Shown: positions 34,971 through 45,520, numbered from the stretch's first letter. The stretch: DNA of 64,000 nucleotides from Mesocentrotus franciscanus (GCA_037976565.1 CP137668.1:33404264-33468263); one strand, 5' to 3'. The notes: generated by a model from the letters alone, not told the origin. Numbers and translations: made by a program.

Positions 34971-34997
34971 CTGATGGTATGCGATCCGATCGTGTGT

Positions 34998-35640
34998 TAG
35001 CCTTATAATGCCCAATTTTCGCAGCAATAATGTCGCTTCTATTTTGGAATATGCCCATTTATCCATCTGTTTTGTCCTCCTATTTGAGCCCGTAGAAGCT
35101 TTTAGGTAGGGTGTTGAACGTATACATCCACATTGCTGCAGTGTTTAACGACTTATGAGTAAAATAGAGATGGGTTTGCTAAATCTGCAATTTGTATGTA
35201 ATATGTATGAATAGAGATCATGCTTCCAATCGAGTTTCATTTTGAAATGGCAGATTTTCTGAGAAAATAACATATTATTTCCTGTAAAGTCGTCAGAGCT
35301 CACTTTTAAGTCGTCAAAGTGATCTGATAATGATGACAAGTTGGTTTGATTGTATTAGAAAGAAAATGCAATATAATGCTATATTTGGACTACTGCGCAT
35401 TTTTCTCCTATACCTATGGATAACATTGCCTCAAGTTGCGAGAACACCAGCTAATAATTGGTTTTTGGATTTTGCGGCTTTGAACATTTCAAAAGCAAAA
35501 ACAATATGGTGACCGTTGCTGTTCCTAATACTCTTCCAATAACATTTTGAACCCATCCTAGATCGAAATGCATGAAATGCATCTACTATTTAGAATCGGA
35601 CGTTTTTAAATACACGGATAGAGATATGATATGTCATCCT
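34998..35640. other. Unique sequence, no gene seen
   Basis: No supported gene. Frames at 35145-35339 (minus) and 35330-35512 (plus) are near chance length. Confidence 0.5.
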
Positions 35641-36600
35641 TTATGCAGGCGTCACACTGTCCCGAAGTTGACATAAGATGGACACACGAATATCTAATTT
35701 TGAATTTCGCACGAAGATGGCCCCGAACTTGGTCAAAAGCCAATCAACAGCCGAAGCAAGTACGATGGATACAGAAGGTCACACGATGGCACCCGAACCA
35801 CACACGAAGGCAACACGAAGATGTGAATTTTTATTAAGTAGTTCACCCGCAGGCCACAAGGAGGCCACACGATGGCTACACGACGTCGTATTGTGAGTAC
35901 GATGCGTTCGAACTAGATCACGAAGGCGTCAGGTGACCTCCCAATGGTATAAAACCTTCGGCCGACCGTGGGAAATTCAATTGCTGATCGGAGATTATTG
36001 ATGCTTTGAGTAGGGGCTGCGGAGCGACTTCCAAAATGGGGGGGAGGGGGGCACCAACAAAAAAGGGCACTTTCTGGAGAAAAAACTCAAATTCGGCTGT
36101 CTTCGCCGACACCGTGTTCCCATCTCGATGTCATCGTACTATAATACGATGGCTACACGACGGCATTGCGAGGGCTTCACGTAGTCGTGTTGCATTCCCC
36201 AGACGATCGGGCAGCTTCTTGTTTCCTTCGTATTGTCTTCGTGAGGCGAAAATGCCCAATGGCACCGATGATCACACGAAGTAATTACGAAGATGACACG
36301 ATTTGACAAGATGCCCTCACGATGGCCTAACGAAGGGCAACATGGACACTCGAATTCAACACGAAAGGGAACCTTCGTAAGTTCTTCGGGCAATTCTTTG
36401 GCTTGCCAAAGATTTTGCCATCGCTCACGAAGTTGCTGCCGGAGCCTGAAAAATCCACCGGCGGTTATACGATTGCTTCAGATGCCCTCACGAATGCCCC
36501 GATATGGCCCGATGTGTTTACGATCAGAGCCGAATTTGGAATTTTCCTTCATCGTGTGTCCATCTTATGTCAACTTCGGGACAGTGTGACGCCTGCATTA
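35641..36600. mobile_element. 954-bp foldback element with perfect 46-bp inverted ends and TTA duplication
   Basis: The ends 35644-35689 and 36552-36597 are exact inverted copies over 46 bp, beginning TGCAGGCGTCACACTGTCCC. TTA lies directly outside both (35641-35643, 36598-36600), fitting a 3-bp TTA target duplication as in PIF/Harbinger-type elements. Inside, short motifs of the type CACACGAWGGC recur many times in both orientations across the subterminal regions (for example near 35768, 35804, 35863, 36146, 36272, 36318), giving a degenerate array. Open frames inside (35631-36639) are short and overlapping and do not resemble a transposase, so this is a non-autonomous copy. The perfect ends suggest a fairly recent insertion. 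Confidence 0.88.
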
Positions 36601-37190
36601 CAAAAGGAGGGACATGAAATTAGCTTTCTTTATAGTTAGTTTAAAGAAGAAGGGTTAACCCTTTTCGACTATACCGTCGTCTATTTTTCGCCAATAAAAT
36701 AGAGCTTGAATATCGAGTTCAATCACAATTGTTTTGAGGTTCAAGTTTGTTTCAAAGTGACACTGCTTGTTACATGGACAAATATTTCGTTGCATCAATC
36801 CCAGCCATTTCAATGATATATCGACTATGTATCTACCACGAAAGGTGGTGAATGTGAATACGTAATCATAAACTCTCTCCCTTCTCTCTTTTTCTAATAT
36901 ATTGTGATAAATCTATTTCATAAGATTTATTTTGGGCCATCATATTTTCAAGCAATTTGCTTACAATGGCAGTCGTTCTTCCTCATATAGTTTTATAAAG
37001 TTTGATGAAATATGATAATTTGACAATTTATCTTCTTCTTTTTAACAAATATAATAACTATTATATTTTTTTGCTTATTCATGGTTCATTGTAAACAAAA
37101 CTATTTTGAGTATATATTATGTTTGATATTTTACTTAAAATTGTTTATATTTATACGGAATGCAGAAGAAAATAAATGAAATTTCTTTCA
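36601..37190. other. A+T-rich sequence, no gene seen
   Basis: No supported gene. A short CT run lies at about 36873-36894. Confidence 0.5.
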
Positions 37191-37194
37191 ATCT

Positions 37195-38390
37195 TTGGCC
37201 TGTGGTCAGTATGTTGCATACTCTGGACAGTTGAAATAGCAGTATGCGGTTATTTAAAGGGCAAGTCCACTCCAAAAATAACTGATTTTCAATAAAAGCA
37301 GAAAAATCAGACAAACCAATCAAAAAAAGTTTGAGCAAAATCGGATAACTAATAAGAAAGTTATGAATTTTTGAAAAAGTATGTAAAACTATGGAACAAT
37401 GATATTCACAACACAAATTGCCAAGATGGTTATCAGTTTGTGACGTCATGTCCTCACAACTTATCAATTGCTTATATAGTTTAATCCCATTAATTTCCCT
37501 TTTTATCCCGAAAAACTTGATTTCCCATGCCTTTGCCCAGGTTATATGATTTGTATCATATTGCATGCATGACATTTCCCAAAAACTTTTATGAATTTTG
37601 AAGAATTGATACTATTTTCTGAATATTGTATTTCATAATTATTGATTTTTATATAAATAGTTTATAAAATTCAATTTTTCATGATTTAACTGGACAAAAT
37701 TACTCTTTATTTGTGCATCCACACAAAAACACATGACTAACAATCTAACTTGGATGCTGGTGTGAAGAAATAAGATTCTTAGGGTGAAAATAGGAAATTT
37801 ATATTATCAATATAAAGAAAATAATTAGTGGATAGTGAGGACCATACGTCACAGACTCATGAGTGAGTTGCCAATTTGTGTAGTGATTTTCAAAGTTTTT
37901 CATGTCATTAAAAATTCATAACTTTCTTATTAGTTATCCGATTTTGCTAAAACTTTTTTTGATTGGTTTGTCTGATTTTTCTGGTTCTATTGAAAGTAAG
38001 TTATTTTTGGAGTGGACTTAGGCTTTAAACTTTTTAAACTCGTTCAACACCATGTCCTTTATTCTGATTGATAGCAAACATGTAATCTGGACGGTTGGAA
38101 CTGCAGTAGTCTAGACAGTTGTCAGGTATAGGTCGAAATTTATCAATCGCTTTGTCCAAACCCTCTCTCTTCATTCGTGGGAGCCTGTGAAGGTCAGTTT
38201 GTGATGCATGTTTCGGACAGTCGGAACCGCAGTAGTCCAGACTGTGGTCACTTATCGGTCAAAACTTTTTAGCGCACATTCTAAACTATCTCTCTATCAT
38301 GTGTGTTAATTAGAGTCAGCGGTGGTCAGTTTGTGCCGCATGCAACGGACTGTCAGAAGTAATCCAAAGTGTGGTCATTAATATTATACC
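37195..38390. repeat. Degenerate tandem array, about 125-130-bp unit, split by a transposon
   Basis: A unit with GGTCAGTxTGTxxxGCATG, then GGACxGTxGGAAxxGCAGTAGTC and a downstream GGTCxAAAxTTT occurs at about 37202, 38067, 38190 and 38321. The first is separated from the rest because the family C element (37254-38028) sits inside it. Removing that element joins GGTTATTTAA to ACTTTTTAAACTCG, which aligns with the same part of the later units (GGTCAAAACTTTTTAGCGC). Confidence 0.7.
37254..38028 (+). mobile_element. Family C inverted-repeat element (TTAA-flanked)
   Basis: TTAA lies at 37254-37257 and 38025-38028. The left end (AGGGCAAGTCCACTCCAAAA) and the minus-strand right end (AGCCTAAGTCCACTCCAAAA) are inverted copies. 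The match extends inward about 110 bp through CAAACCAATCAAAAAAAGTT and GATAACTAATAAGAAAGTTA with small gaps. The interior is A+T-rich without a transposase. The 146-codon minus frame (37135-37575) runs across the left end and is an artefact. I recall similar inverted-end sequences being common in echinoderm and other marine deuterostome genomes, but could not search. Confidence 0.87.
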
Positions 38391-38391
38391 A

Positions 38392-38453
38392 ATTCATAGT
38401 GGCCGTTTCATCGGATGGGTCCGGACGCATCCGATGAAACGGCCACTATGAAT
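38392..38453. repeat. Perfect 26-bp-arm hairpin
   Basis: 38392-38417 and 38428-38453 are exact inverted copies (beginning ATTCATAGTGGCCGTTTCAT) around a 10-nt loop GGTCCGGACG. Weaker palindromic modules follow to about 38617: repeated AGCCGATA and GAGAAATAGxCGAT, then CTATCGG-TGTGACT-CCGATGAAACGG. The CCGATGAAACGG in this last module repeats the hairpin arm. Confidence 0.85.
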
Positions 38454-38625
38454 GGTACAGAGGAGAAATAGCCGATATAATAGCCGATAGACAGAAGAGA
38501 AATAGGCGATGAAATTCTCCTGGTCAAGAGCAGGAGAAATTATCTTTCTATCGGTGTGACTCCGATGAAACGGAATGGGTTCGGGAGAAAAACGGGAGAA
38601 AAACACATATGAAAATGGTCAAAGG
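38454..38625. repeat. Cluster of short palindromic and repeated modules
   Basis: It contains ATAGCCGATA twice (near 38468 and 38480), AGGAGAA/TTCTCCT inverted pairs, CTATCGGTGTGACTCCGATG (38542-38561) and GGGAGAAAAAC twice (38583 and 38594). The CCGATGAAACGG segment copies part of the adjacent hairpin arm. The minus frame 38394-38606 is an artefact of these repeats. Confidence 0.5.
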
Positions 38626-38935
38626 TCGTTATCTTGTTCCGGCTAACGCGCGCTTTTCGGAACCCGGCTAGCAGCTAACTGTGTTTGCTGAAAAATAAAT
38701 GCTTGTTTGGACTGTTAAGTCCGTAGTAAAGAAAATAGTAGCAACCACGGTAGATCCATGATTGAGTTCCACCACCAGCGCGATATGAATCGCATTGTTA
38801 TATTGCATTGTAAAATTGTAGGTAACTAGCTAGCTAGCTGCGCACTGCACGGTCTGCCGAATCCAAAATCAAAGCGCGCGCCAGAAGCTAACAAGCGATT
38901 GCGCAATAATTCTTCACTTCCGGTCGGGGCTCGCC
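38626..38935. other. Unique sequence with short CTAG run
   Basis: No gene seen. GCTAGCTAGCTAGC-like tetranucleotide repeats lie at about 38826-38840, and GCGCGCGC/AAGCGCGCGCC at about 38870-38882. Confidence 0.5.
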
Positions 38936-38989
38936 ACAGCGAGTAAATTTCACCGGCAGTATGAATGGCACATGCCGGAAAGCAGCGGT

Positions 38990-39070
38990 TTCACCTTTGT
39001 TTACATAAGGCAAATTCTATCGGTATTTTCATGGGTGTGACTCCGATAGAAGGAATATGAAAGGGGTATA
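38990..39070. repeat. Second copy of the TCTATCGG/CCGATAGA module
   Basis: TCTATCGG and CCGATAGA (8-bp exact inverted pair) enclose a spacer ending GGTGTGACT, matching the module at 38540-38565 (CTATCGG-TGTGACT-CCGATGAAA). GAATATGAAAG follows, similar to the first copy's GGAATGGG. The two copies are diverged members of one local repeat. Confidence 0.55.
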
Positions 39071-40485
39071 AGACAAACCTACGAAGCGTCAAGTCTATCT
39101 CTTCATTTATGTAAACTAACGGGGTTAAACTGCATGGGCATGCTAATGCACTTAACATCTCTGTAATACTTGACTTTGTCATCACCATTAGGGGAGTTGT
39201 GGTTGGGAGGGACATGGGGAGGGGACGACCGTCTCTTGGCCTTGTTCTTGGCCCGCTGTACCCTGCCCCTTTCCCTCGCCCTCCATCCTCACAATCGCCT
39301 GTCTCCTTGCGGTCGGCCAGCCATTAATATGAATCATCACCCAAGCCCAAACAGAGGAGAAGAAAATGATCTGTAAAACTCCTTACAGAAGTCGTGTGGA
39401 AAAGTGTCTCTTTCTTTAAGATGCGTCCTAGTCTAGATGAATTTCATCAGTTTTTGTTACGCTAACAGTTTAGCATGGTGAATTGTTATTGCGCATGAGA
39501 CATAAAGAAACTATCTAGTTGATGCTGTCTTATGTCTCATGGGAGTTCCATAGAAATCATTGTCTCTTCTTATTTTTCTCAATTGGTTATAGAAAGTAAA
39601 ACTATGGTCAAACGCGGAACTCTTTATGTCCTCCTCGTTGCAAATATAGAATGATAATAAATTAATGAATGAAAACAAAGTAATGTATAAAGCTTAGCAA
39701 GTAACCAAAAGAAGTGTTCGGAATATAACTTCAATTTCAAATGAATGTTTGAACTTTTTTCATTAAGATATTTGAGCCTCTGTTGTTTCGAGAAGAGAAC
39801 TCGGACAAAGGTTACTTAATCCTGCACTGGGCCTAACTCGGCAATGTTTGATTGTTGAAAACATTATAAAGTTGCACTGATTTCATTTGAAATTGTTTCT
39901 CCTTGTGACGTAGTCTTCTAGGATGTCTCATAACTTAGAGAACCACCGCATTTGTTGTCCAACCCTACTGCAGGGAAGGCCCCCGAGATGTCACAACAAC
40001 AACTCGGAATGATTAATAACCATTATTCCCAAACACCAACAAGTAAGTCCCCATTACTAACCGGTAGCCTTGGACCCTGAACATGATTTCGTCAAAAGTT
40101 TGTTGATGGATTTTCCCGCCGCTTATCGCGAGGAAGGAAATCAGTCGTATAAACTCGATATTTTTTTTTAAAGGTTAATCGTAATGCTCTTTGACAAATC
40201 AAAGAGGTAAGGCGCTGAAATATCTAGCCTAATGTTGTATCAAATATGACCCCGGTAATACGTTTCAAAGTACATGTATACCCACACGTCGTATATCCGG
40301 ATAGATTGCTTATCTTGACAGTCGATTTCAAACATCAATTTGAAGAAGTTTACATGCAAATATGTTATCGACTCAGACTTAAGTTGGATAATAATACAAA
40401 TGTCTTGATGGTTAGTGCTATTTTGATTTGTTTCGTTAAATCCAAAGGCAAAGGTGACAGTTCTATTTTTATAAGCGTCCGGACA
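39071..40485. other. Unique sequence, no gene seen
   Basis: No supported gene. A hairpin at 39494-39541 is entered separately. Two antiparallel frames at 40240-40539 are of similar length on both strands and show no domain. Confidence 0.5.
39494..39541. repeat. Perfect 12-bp-arm hairpin
   Basis: CATGAGACATAA (39494-39505) and TTATGTCTCATG (39530-39541) are exact inverted copies around a 24-nt loop. It could be a foldback-element remnant or a structured RNA element. It is not followed by a T-run that would mark a polymerase III terminator. Confidence 0.6.
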
Positions 40486-40489
40486 CTCC

Positions 40490-41130
40490 CACCACCAAGT
40501 CATACTACATTGTCTGCATAAGCACAATGTGGTCATCACTGTATCGCCATATAGAGAATTTGAAAAAAATATAATTCACATGATTCACTCACAATCGGAC
40601 ACACTCTGTTTACATAATACATACAATTACAGGAGTGCGATACAATTTCGAATCATTTATGTACATAACATACTTTGGTAATAGAGCTAATCACAAATAT
40701 CGCAAACGAGGATTTAAGATATTTTCACAATACTACATTTATGGTGTAAACACAATGTTGTCAACACTGTGCCCATACTGTGGAACATACTGTGGTCATT
40801 AAGGAACCACAGTGTCACCCCATTAATGATTCAAAGCTTCATTGCATTTGCATTTATTATGTTAACACTCTGTGTTTATTCACAGTATGTGCCATTCTGT
40901 GGTTATAAATAGAAACCACCGTGTCGTTTCAGAGGATTTGAAACATTTTCATATTAAAAAGCCATGACAAATTGTGAACACTCTTTGTACACATGGTGTG
41001 GAATAGTGTAGTTAAACAGAGAATCATAGCGCGCCTTATAAAAAATGTATTCATTTTGAAACACTTTCATATCAAATGTGACAGTGTGCTATTTGACCAC
41101 ACTCTTTCACACATTTCTCTCCGTACTTTT
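40490..41130. repeat. Degenerate tandem array, about 110-120-bp unit
   Basis: A motif of the type ACACTCTxTGTTTAxAxA recurs near 40600, 40866, 40977 and 41098, and an ACCACxGTGTC motif near 40805, 40916 and 41085. The segment ATTTGAAACATTTTCATATT (40935) recurs as TTTTGAAACACTTTCATATC (41055). Spacing is about 110-120 bp. Units are highly diverged, so the start and end are approximate. Confidence 0.55.
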
Positions 41131-42090
41131 ACAGTAACTTTTACAGTAACATGAGCCTTTTTTCTGAGGCAAATAAAATGATTAAACATTGGCATCGTAT
41201 GGAAATCTTAACATCTTTTTTTTTTATTGTGTGATACTTTATGTTGCACATCCTGGTTTCATTGGTTAATCATCAATGAATGGTGGATATTGAAAATACT
41301 ACAAGCACCATTCTAAACGGATACCTTGTTTCCCCTTCAAAGAAAACACAATCGCCTTCATCAAACAATGATACATAAGATTATCGCTGGTATGATTAAT
41401 AGTTAGTAGAGCTATCAACCGCCCAGTTGTACCCATTCCCCCTTTTGAGCCTTAAAGTAACCTTATTCTCACCCCTCCACCTTTCAAATATTGACATTGA
41501 TTGAAGAGCACAAGACAACCCGTTATGTGGTTGGGGTTGCTCCACGATATTTACAACAGTCGGTTATATGGATAATACTAAAGGAAAATGAGGCAACAAG
41601 AGAAAGTGATGCATCAGCAAAAGACAAAATGATTTGAGGAAGAACGATGTCTTTTCGATAATTGTATAACCATTGCAGGCTGTCGAGTAGACGGAGAAAA
41701 AATGTAACACCTTAATCGGTAACCGTTTCCCTGACATACTATAAATATTATTTTTTATATTTCACAAGTCCGTGGCGGCCGTAAATTATGGTATAATTGT
41801 TCGTACGCCACAATTCGCTGTTTTATTGAGATGCTGTAATAAAAAGACGAATTTAAAAAACCTTGAGTTTAAAAAAACTTGGAAGACATAATACAAACCC
41901 AATTAAGTGTTTTTGAGTTTGCTCAGAACTTTCTGCAATATCAAACAATCCTTAACCGATGGAAATGAGTCTTGCATATCCAGATAATGTACACCAGTTT
42001 ATTCATCATGCAGAAAGAATGCATTCAGTGTCTAAGACAACTATAATCCTGACTATTTTGTTACCCTATAAAACAACGAGATGAAACTTG
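41131..42090. other. A+T-rich sequence, no gene seen
   Basis: No supported gene. A T-run lies at 41217-41225. Confidence 0.5.
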
Positions 42091-42091
42091 C

Positions 42092-42448
42092 TTAAAGCCT
42101 CTTTAAAGTGTTGGGAGCCCATAATTCGCCAAAAATTTGATGGCAAAATTTTATTTAAATTGTATCATAATGTGAAAGAGGATATCATTTAAGACACACT
42201 TCTGCAAAATCTTCCCCCCCCCCAAAAAAAAAAAAAAAATGTGTTTGAAGACAAATACTGATAAAAGAATACATAATTGGGGTTTTCTGTAGTACGCTGC
42301 GCAGAAAATCTAAATTTTGTATTCTTTCATCAATATATGACTTGCAGAAATGTGTCTCCAATGACATCCTCTTTCACATTATGATACAATTTAAGTGAAA
42401 TGTTGCCATCAAACTTTTGGGTTTCCCAACCCTTTTGAGGGGCTTTAA
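42092..42448 (-). mobile_element. Family A inverted-repeat element, copy 2 (uninterrupted)
   Basis: TTAA lies at 42092-42095 and 42445-42448. The ends are inverted (left AGCCTCTTTAAAGTGTTGGG; minus-strand right AGCCCCTCAAAAGGGTTGGG), with imperfect arms of about 110 bp. The reverse complement is colinear with copy 1 at 16.5 kb, including the T/G tract (here C10A16 at 42214-42239) and the TCTTCAAACACA motif. At 42189-42192 a single TTAA lies where copy 1 carries the family B insertion. The minus frame at 42185-42367 is an artefact. Confidence 0.87.
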
Positions 42449-43100
42449 TATCATGAGTTTAAAAAAAAGCAAGGACACTTAATGGAAAAAGGTAAATATC
42501 TAAAGAAGCAAGTGCTTGCGTTTGGTGCGCCTGTTTTTTTGTTTTTTTGTTGACGATGTAGTATTTTTGCTATAAGAAGTTACCCAATACCATTTCCCTT
42601 GTAAATTAAGCTACAAAGACTGGATGGGAAAAGGATATTTCGGATTCGCTGTAAAAGGAAATGGGAGGAATATAAGATAAAGTAAGATATGGAGGTTGGG
42701 TAGATGGCGGGAATATGACTTGCCTTGATGTGTCATCTCGATTATTTTCGCCTCTCGTCTGCTGTTAGCTGTCAAGAAAACATTGCTATGATCAGCAAAC
42801 CTGCTTCATATCGTTAACAACTGCTAATCGTTTGTCATGTAGAAGAATAACATTCTTCCCATCAGTTATACATGTAGGGGTCCTTGAGGGAGGCTTGGAG
42901 GTTCGATTCCTCCCTCCCCCCACATGCCCCCTCCTACTTGTCTTGTTTAGAAAAGGATTAAAGCAAGGCCCGAGTTATATCTAAATTGTTAGAGTTTATT
43001 TATCCATTTCATCTTCTAACAGTATATACCTGCTTATCTACCAAGATGGAAATAAAGTAGCATTGATCCATTTCTGGAAATAAAGAAGGATGGGTTCAAA
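42449..43100. other. Unique sequence with a tRNA-like T-arm remnant
   Basis: No gene seen. At 42897-42913 GGAGG-TTCGATT-CCTCC forms a perfect 5-bp stem and 7-nt loop containing a B-box-like GGTTCGATTCC. It lies inside a longer hairpin from TGTAGGGG (about 42873) to CCCCCACA (about 42924). No A box or cloverleaf lies upstream, so it is not a tRNA gene; a SINE remnant is possible. Confidence 0.35.
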
Positions 43101-43103
43101 GAA

Positions 43104-43150
43104 AGAGAGAGAGAGAGAGAGAGAGAAAAGAGAAAGAGAAAGAAAGAAAT
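43104..43150. repeat. GA microsatellite
   Basis: (GA)n with GAAA interruptions, purines on the plus strand. Confidence 0.95.
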
Positions 43151-43292
43151 TCTTCAAACCGAACTGTCTCCCTGCCACCGCAAACATAACTCCAAAATCA
43201 TAGATATTTTAATATCATGATGAGTAAATTAAAAAGTAAATGCATGATGTTAAAATAATACATTGAGGTCAAATCAGGGTCATGTCTGTCTG

Positions 43293-43336
43293 TATGTGTG
43301 TACGCGCGTGCGTGTGGGTGTGTAAGTGTATAAAGT
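43293..43336. repeat. GT-rich microsatellite
   Basis: Imperfect (GT)n with CGCGCGTGCGT interruption, potentially Z-DNA-forming. Confidence 0.8.
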
Positions 43337-43583
43337 GTGCACAATATCCCTGCGCCCCTTCGTGGCTACGCCATTCTCACGGGATACGTTTCCGCCTCCC
43401 CTTGAATACGTTACGTTATCAGTGACGCAAATAGTGGGGGTCCGAAACTAAGTTGCCCCCGCACACACGTCCATAAACCATGAGAAATGTTGCGTAGAAT
43501 ACAAAAGGAGTGATGGATATATTGTAATTGTTTGTGAAATGTTCAAATACTGAAACATATCAACGCGAATGCAGTAGTTGCAG

Positions 43584-43712
43584 GGAAAACGAAAGTTTCG
43601 GTACAGTTCGGAAATGGGCCTGGGAGGAATTTAAATGTATTGTTGAAGTGGGGTGAACCTGTGGGACTAAAGTTCAACGGAAAAAGGTGCCGGTTTGATA
43701 CATGGCTGAATG
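43584..43712 (+). CDS. Possible internal exon, PKD-like look, low confidence
   Basis: An AG at 43582-43583 (AGTTGCAG) precedes 129 bp of open frame, which ends at GCTGAATG followed by GTAAGA, a strong donor at 43713. The length is 43 codons, phase 1 in and 1 out, which is typical of exons of extracellular modules. The peptide begins KTKVSVQFGNGPGRNLNVLL and continues KWGEP. The pattern (beta-strand, FGNGP, then W-G) is loosely like a PKD-type immunoglobulin-like domain, but the WGDG hallmark is replaced by WGEP and the rest does not match clearly. The acceptor has almost no pyrimidine tract. The frame is open from 43538 to 43825. A chance open stretch is the main alternative. Confidence 0.17.
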
Positions 43713-43825
43713 GTAAGATTACGTCCATCAAAGCTTTATCACATGGACTATTGGAGAGTATCAAGCAGAGAATGTGTCAATATTTATCTAAATTTGCGCC
43801 AATCAATATTGTCAATGTAATCTAG

Positions 43826-44405
43826 GTGTCAACAGAGTTTCAATTAAAAGTTTTTACTCAGATCCATGAAGTTCAGTTTTGAACAATGTCAACACCTCGG
43901 AGAATATTGAACCATTCTTAGCATGTCTAATCATTTCAGGATGCGAATAAGTTTCTTTTCTTTCTCCCCCCATTGAATCTCTTCTTTTCACCCCTTTTAT
44001 TTCTTTTCATCTTTTTTTATTTTATTTCTACGTTGTTGGTTGAATTTGCAAGTTTAATATTTAATAGTCACGTATACATGTATCCGATGAAAAGGAAAAG
44101 TAAATTAAAAAGTGATTTCAAATGTAGATCCAATCCCACTTGCAAAGAATTTCAAAAGATAACTCATTTATATCAGTCCGACTTTCAAACAACAACACAC
44201 AGGATGAGCAGGATGAGCAGGATATTGAGTATTTTATTTCCTAAAATTGCAAATATTATTTCAGATCGAACAAAAACAAATTCAGAAATCTATCCACGAT
44301 TTTCTTCTAAATCCTACTCCCACGGTAGAATATTTCCAGCCTAAAGGACTATAATCAAATTCTGAGCAAAATATTTCCGATTCTTTTTCTCTCATTTGCT
44401 TTGAA
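43826..44405. other. A+T-rich sequence, no gene seen
   Basis: No supported gene. The 123-codon plus frame at 43973-44344 begins in a T/C-rich tract and shows no domain. A 9-bp direct repeat, GATGAGCAG twice, lies at 44203-44220. Confidence 0.45.
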
Positions 44406-44409
<4 letters not shown>

Positions 44410-44449
<40 letters not shown>

Positions 44450-44456
44450 AGCCTTG
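44410..44456. repeat. AT dinucleotide microsatellite
   Basis: About 23 uninterrupted AT units, the longest pure dinucleotide run in the window, and self-complementary. Confidence 0.97.
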
Positions 44457-45515
44457 CCCTTACAAACATGTTGAATGGTGGGTAAGAGCTGTTTGCAATC
44501 ATTGCACATAATTTCCCCAAAGGAGAATTGCTCTACTTAATTGAAAATCTTTGTAATCACACTTACTATCCTCATAAACGATACAAAGACAATAACAATT
44601 TGATAAAGGAGTAATTAAATCGCCTTCTCTTCTCTGATTCCTCCAAGGCACTTCTAGCTGATTATTAAATTTAAAATATGCTTTTCTGTTGAAGATAGAC
44701 ACTTGAGAAGGAAGAGGAGAAGAAGTGGTATTGCGTCTTTTAGTGGGCAAAGAGGAATTGTCTCGAATTGTAAGAGAGACTCTTATCTAATTGGTGCGCA
44801 TGTCCCAGGAGGGGTACTAATCGGGTTTTTGAGGTGGCATTTTTCACCCGTTGAGAGGGGGGTAAGAGATTCCGGGACAGACCCGGCTTTCCGATTGCCC
44901 CAAGCATTCTTCGAGCAGAAAATTGGGAACAAATGTTTATCTCCAGAACAGATTCAGCTTGCAGCAACTCTCCCGGGTCAAAAATTAAATCATCCTTTTT
45001 TTGCTTTTCCCCCATTTTGCTGTCACTCTTGTCATGTGTTGATTTGAACACATACTTTTTCATGTTCTTCAAAAGTGCTTTGACGGATCACTTCAGGTTC
45101 ATTTCTACCGTTCACTTTCCATTTTCACTTTATTTTAGTACATTTCAGTGCCTTTTTATATCTTGATCCATCTATCAAATATATTTGGCCAGTATCGATA
45201 AAAATAGAGAAAAAAGACAGTCCGGTTGATCAATATGAATGCCCGTGTATTGACATAAATACGATAGAAAACATGAAAGAGACGCGTTTGGAAGAAGACA
45301 AAAAAGGTTTCATGCTTTGTAGAAGTATTGATGGACTGCAAATATTGTCACGAAATATGCTGTCATTAATGATGAAATCTCGTTAGAATCAAAATCTTTT
45401 GGTATGACACAGATGCTGATGTTTTAGAATATCAGATTCATCTAAAATTTTAATTGATAAATAGCCAGAAATTCATAATTAAAAAAACTCCCACCATTGG
45501 AATTGAAATAAAGAG
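44457..45515. other. Unique sequence with antiparallel open frames, no gene called
   Basis: A 114-codon plus frame (44703-45047) and a 110-codon minus frame (44740-45072) overlap almost completely. GC is a little higher at about 44700-44990. Neither product shows a domain or splice-site pattern that I can support, and both cannot be real. The stretch could be regulatory DNA. Confidence 0.4.
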
Positions 45516-45520
45516 TTTTT

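Noticed and set aside
37135..37575. 146-codon minus-strand frame
   Set aside because: It spans the left end of the family C transposon and adjoining array.
42897..42913. tRNA 3' half
   Set aside because: A perfect T-arm exists, but there is no A box, anticodon arm or matching acceptor strand upstream.
44703..45072. Two antiparallel frames of about 110 codons
   Set aside because: They overlap almost completely on opposite strands, show no domain, and lie in slightly GC-richer DNA where stops are rarer.
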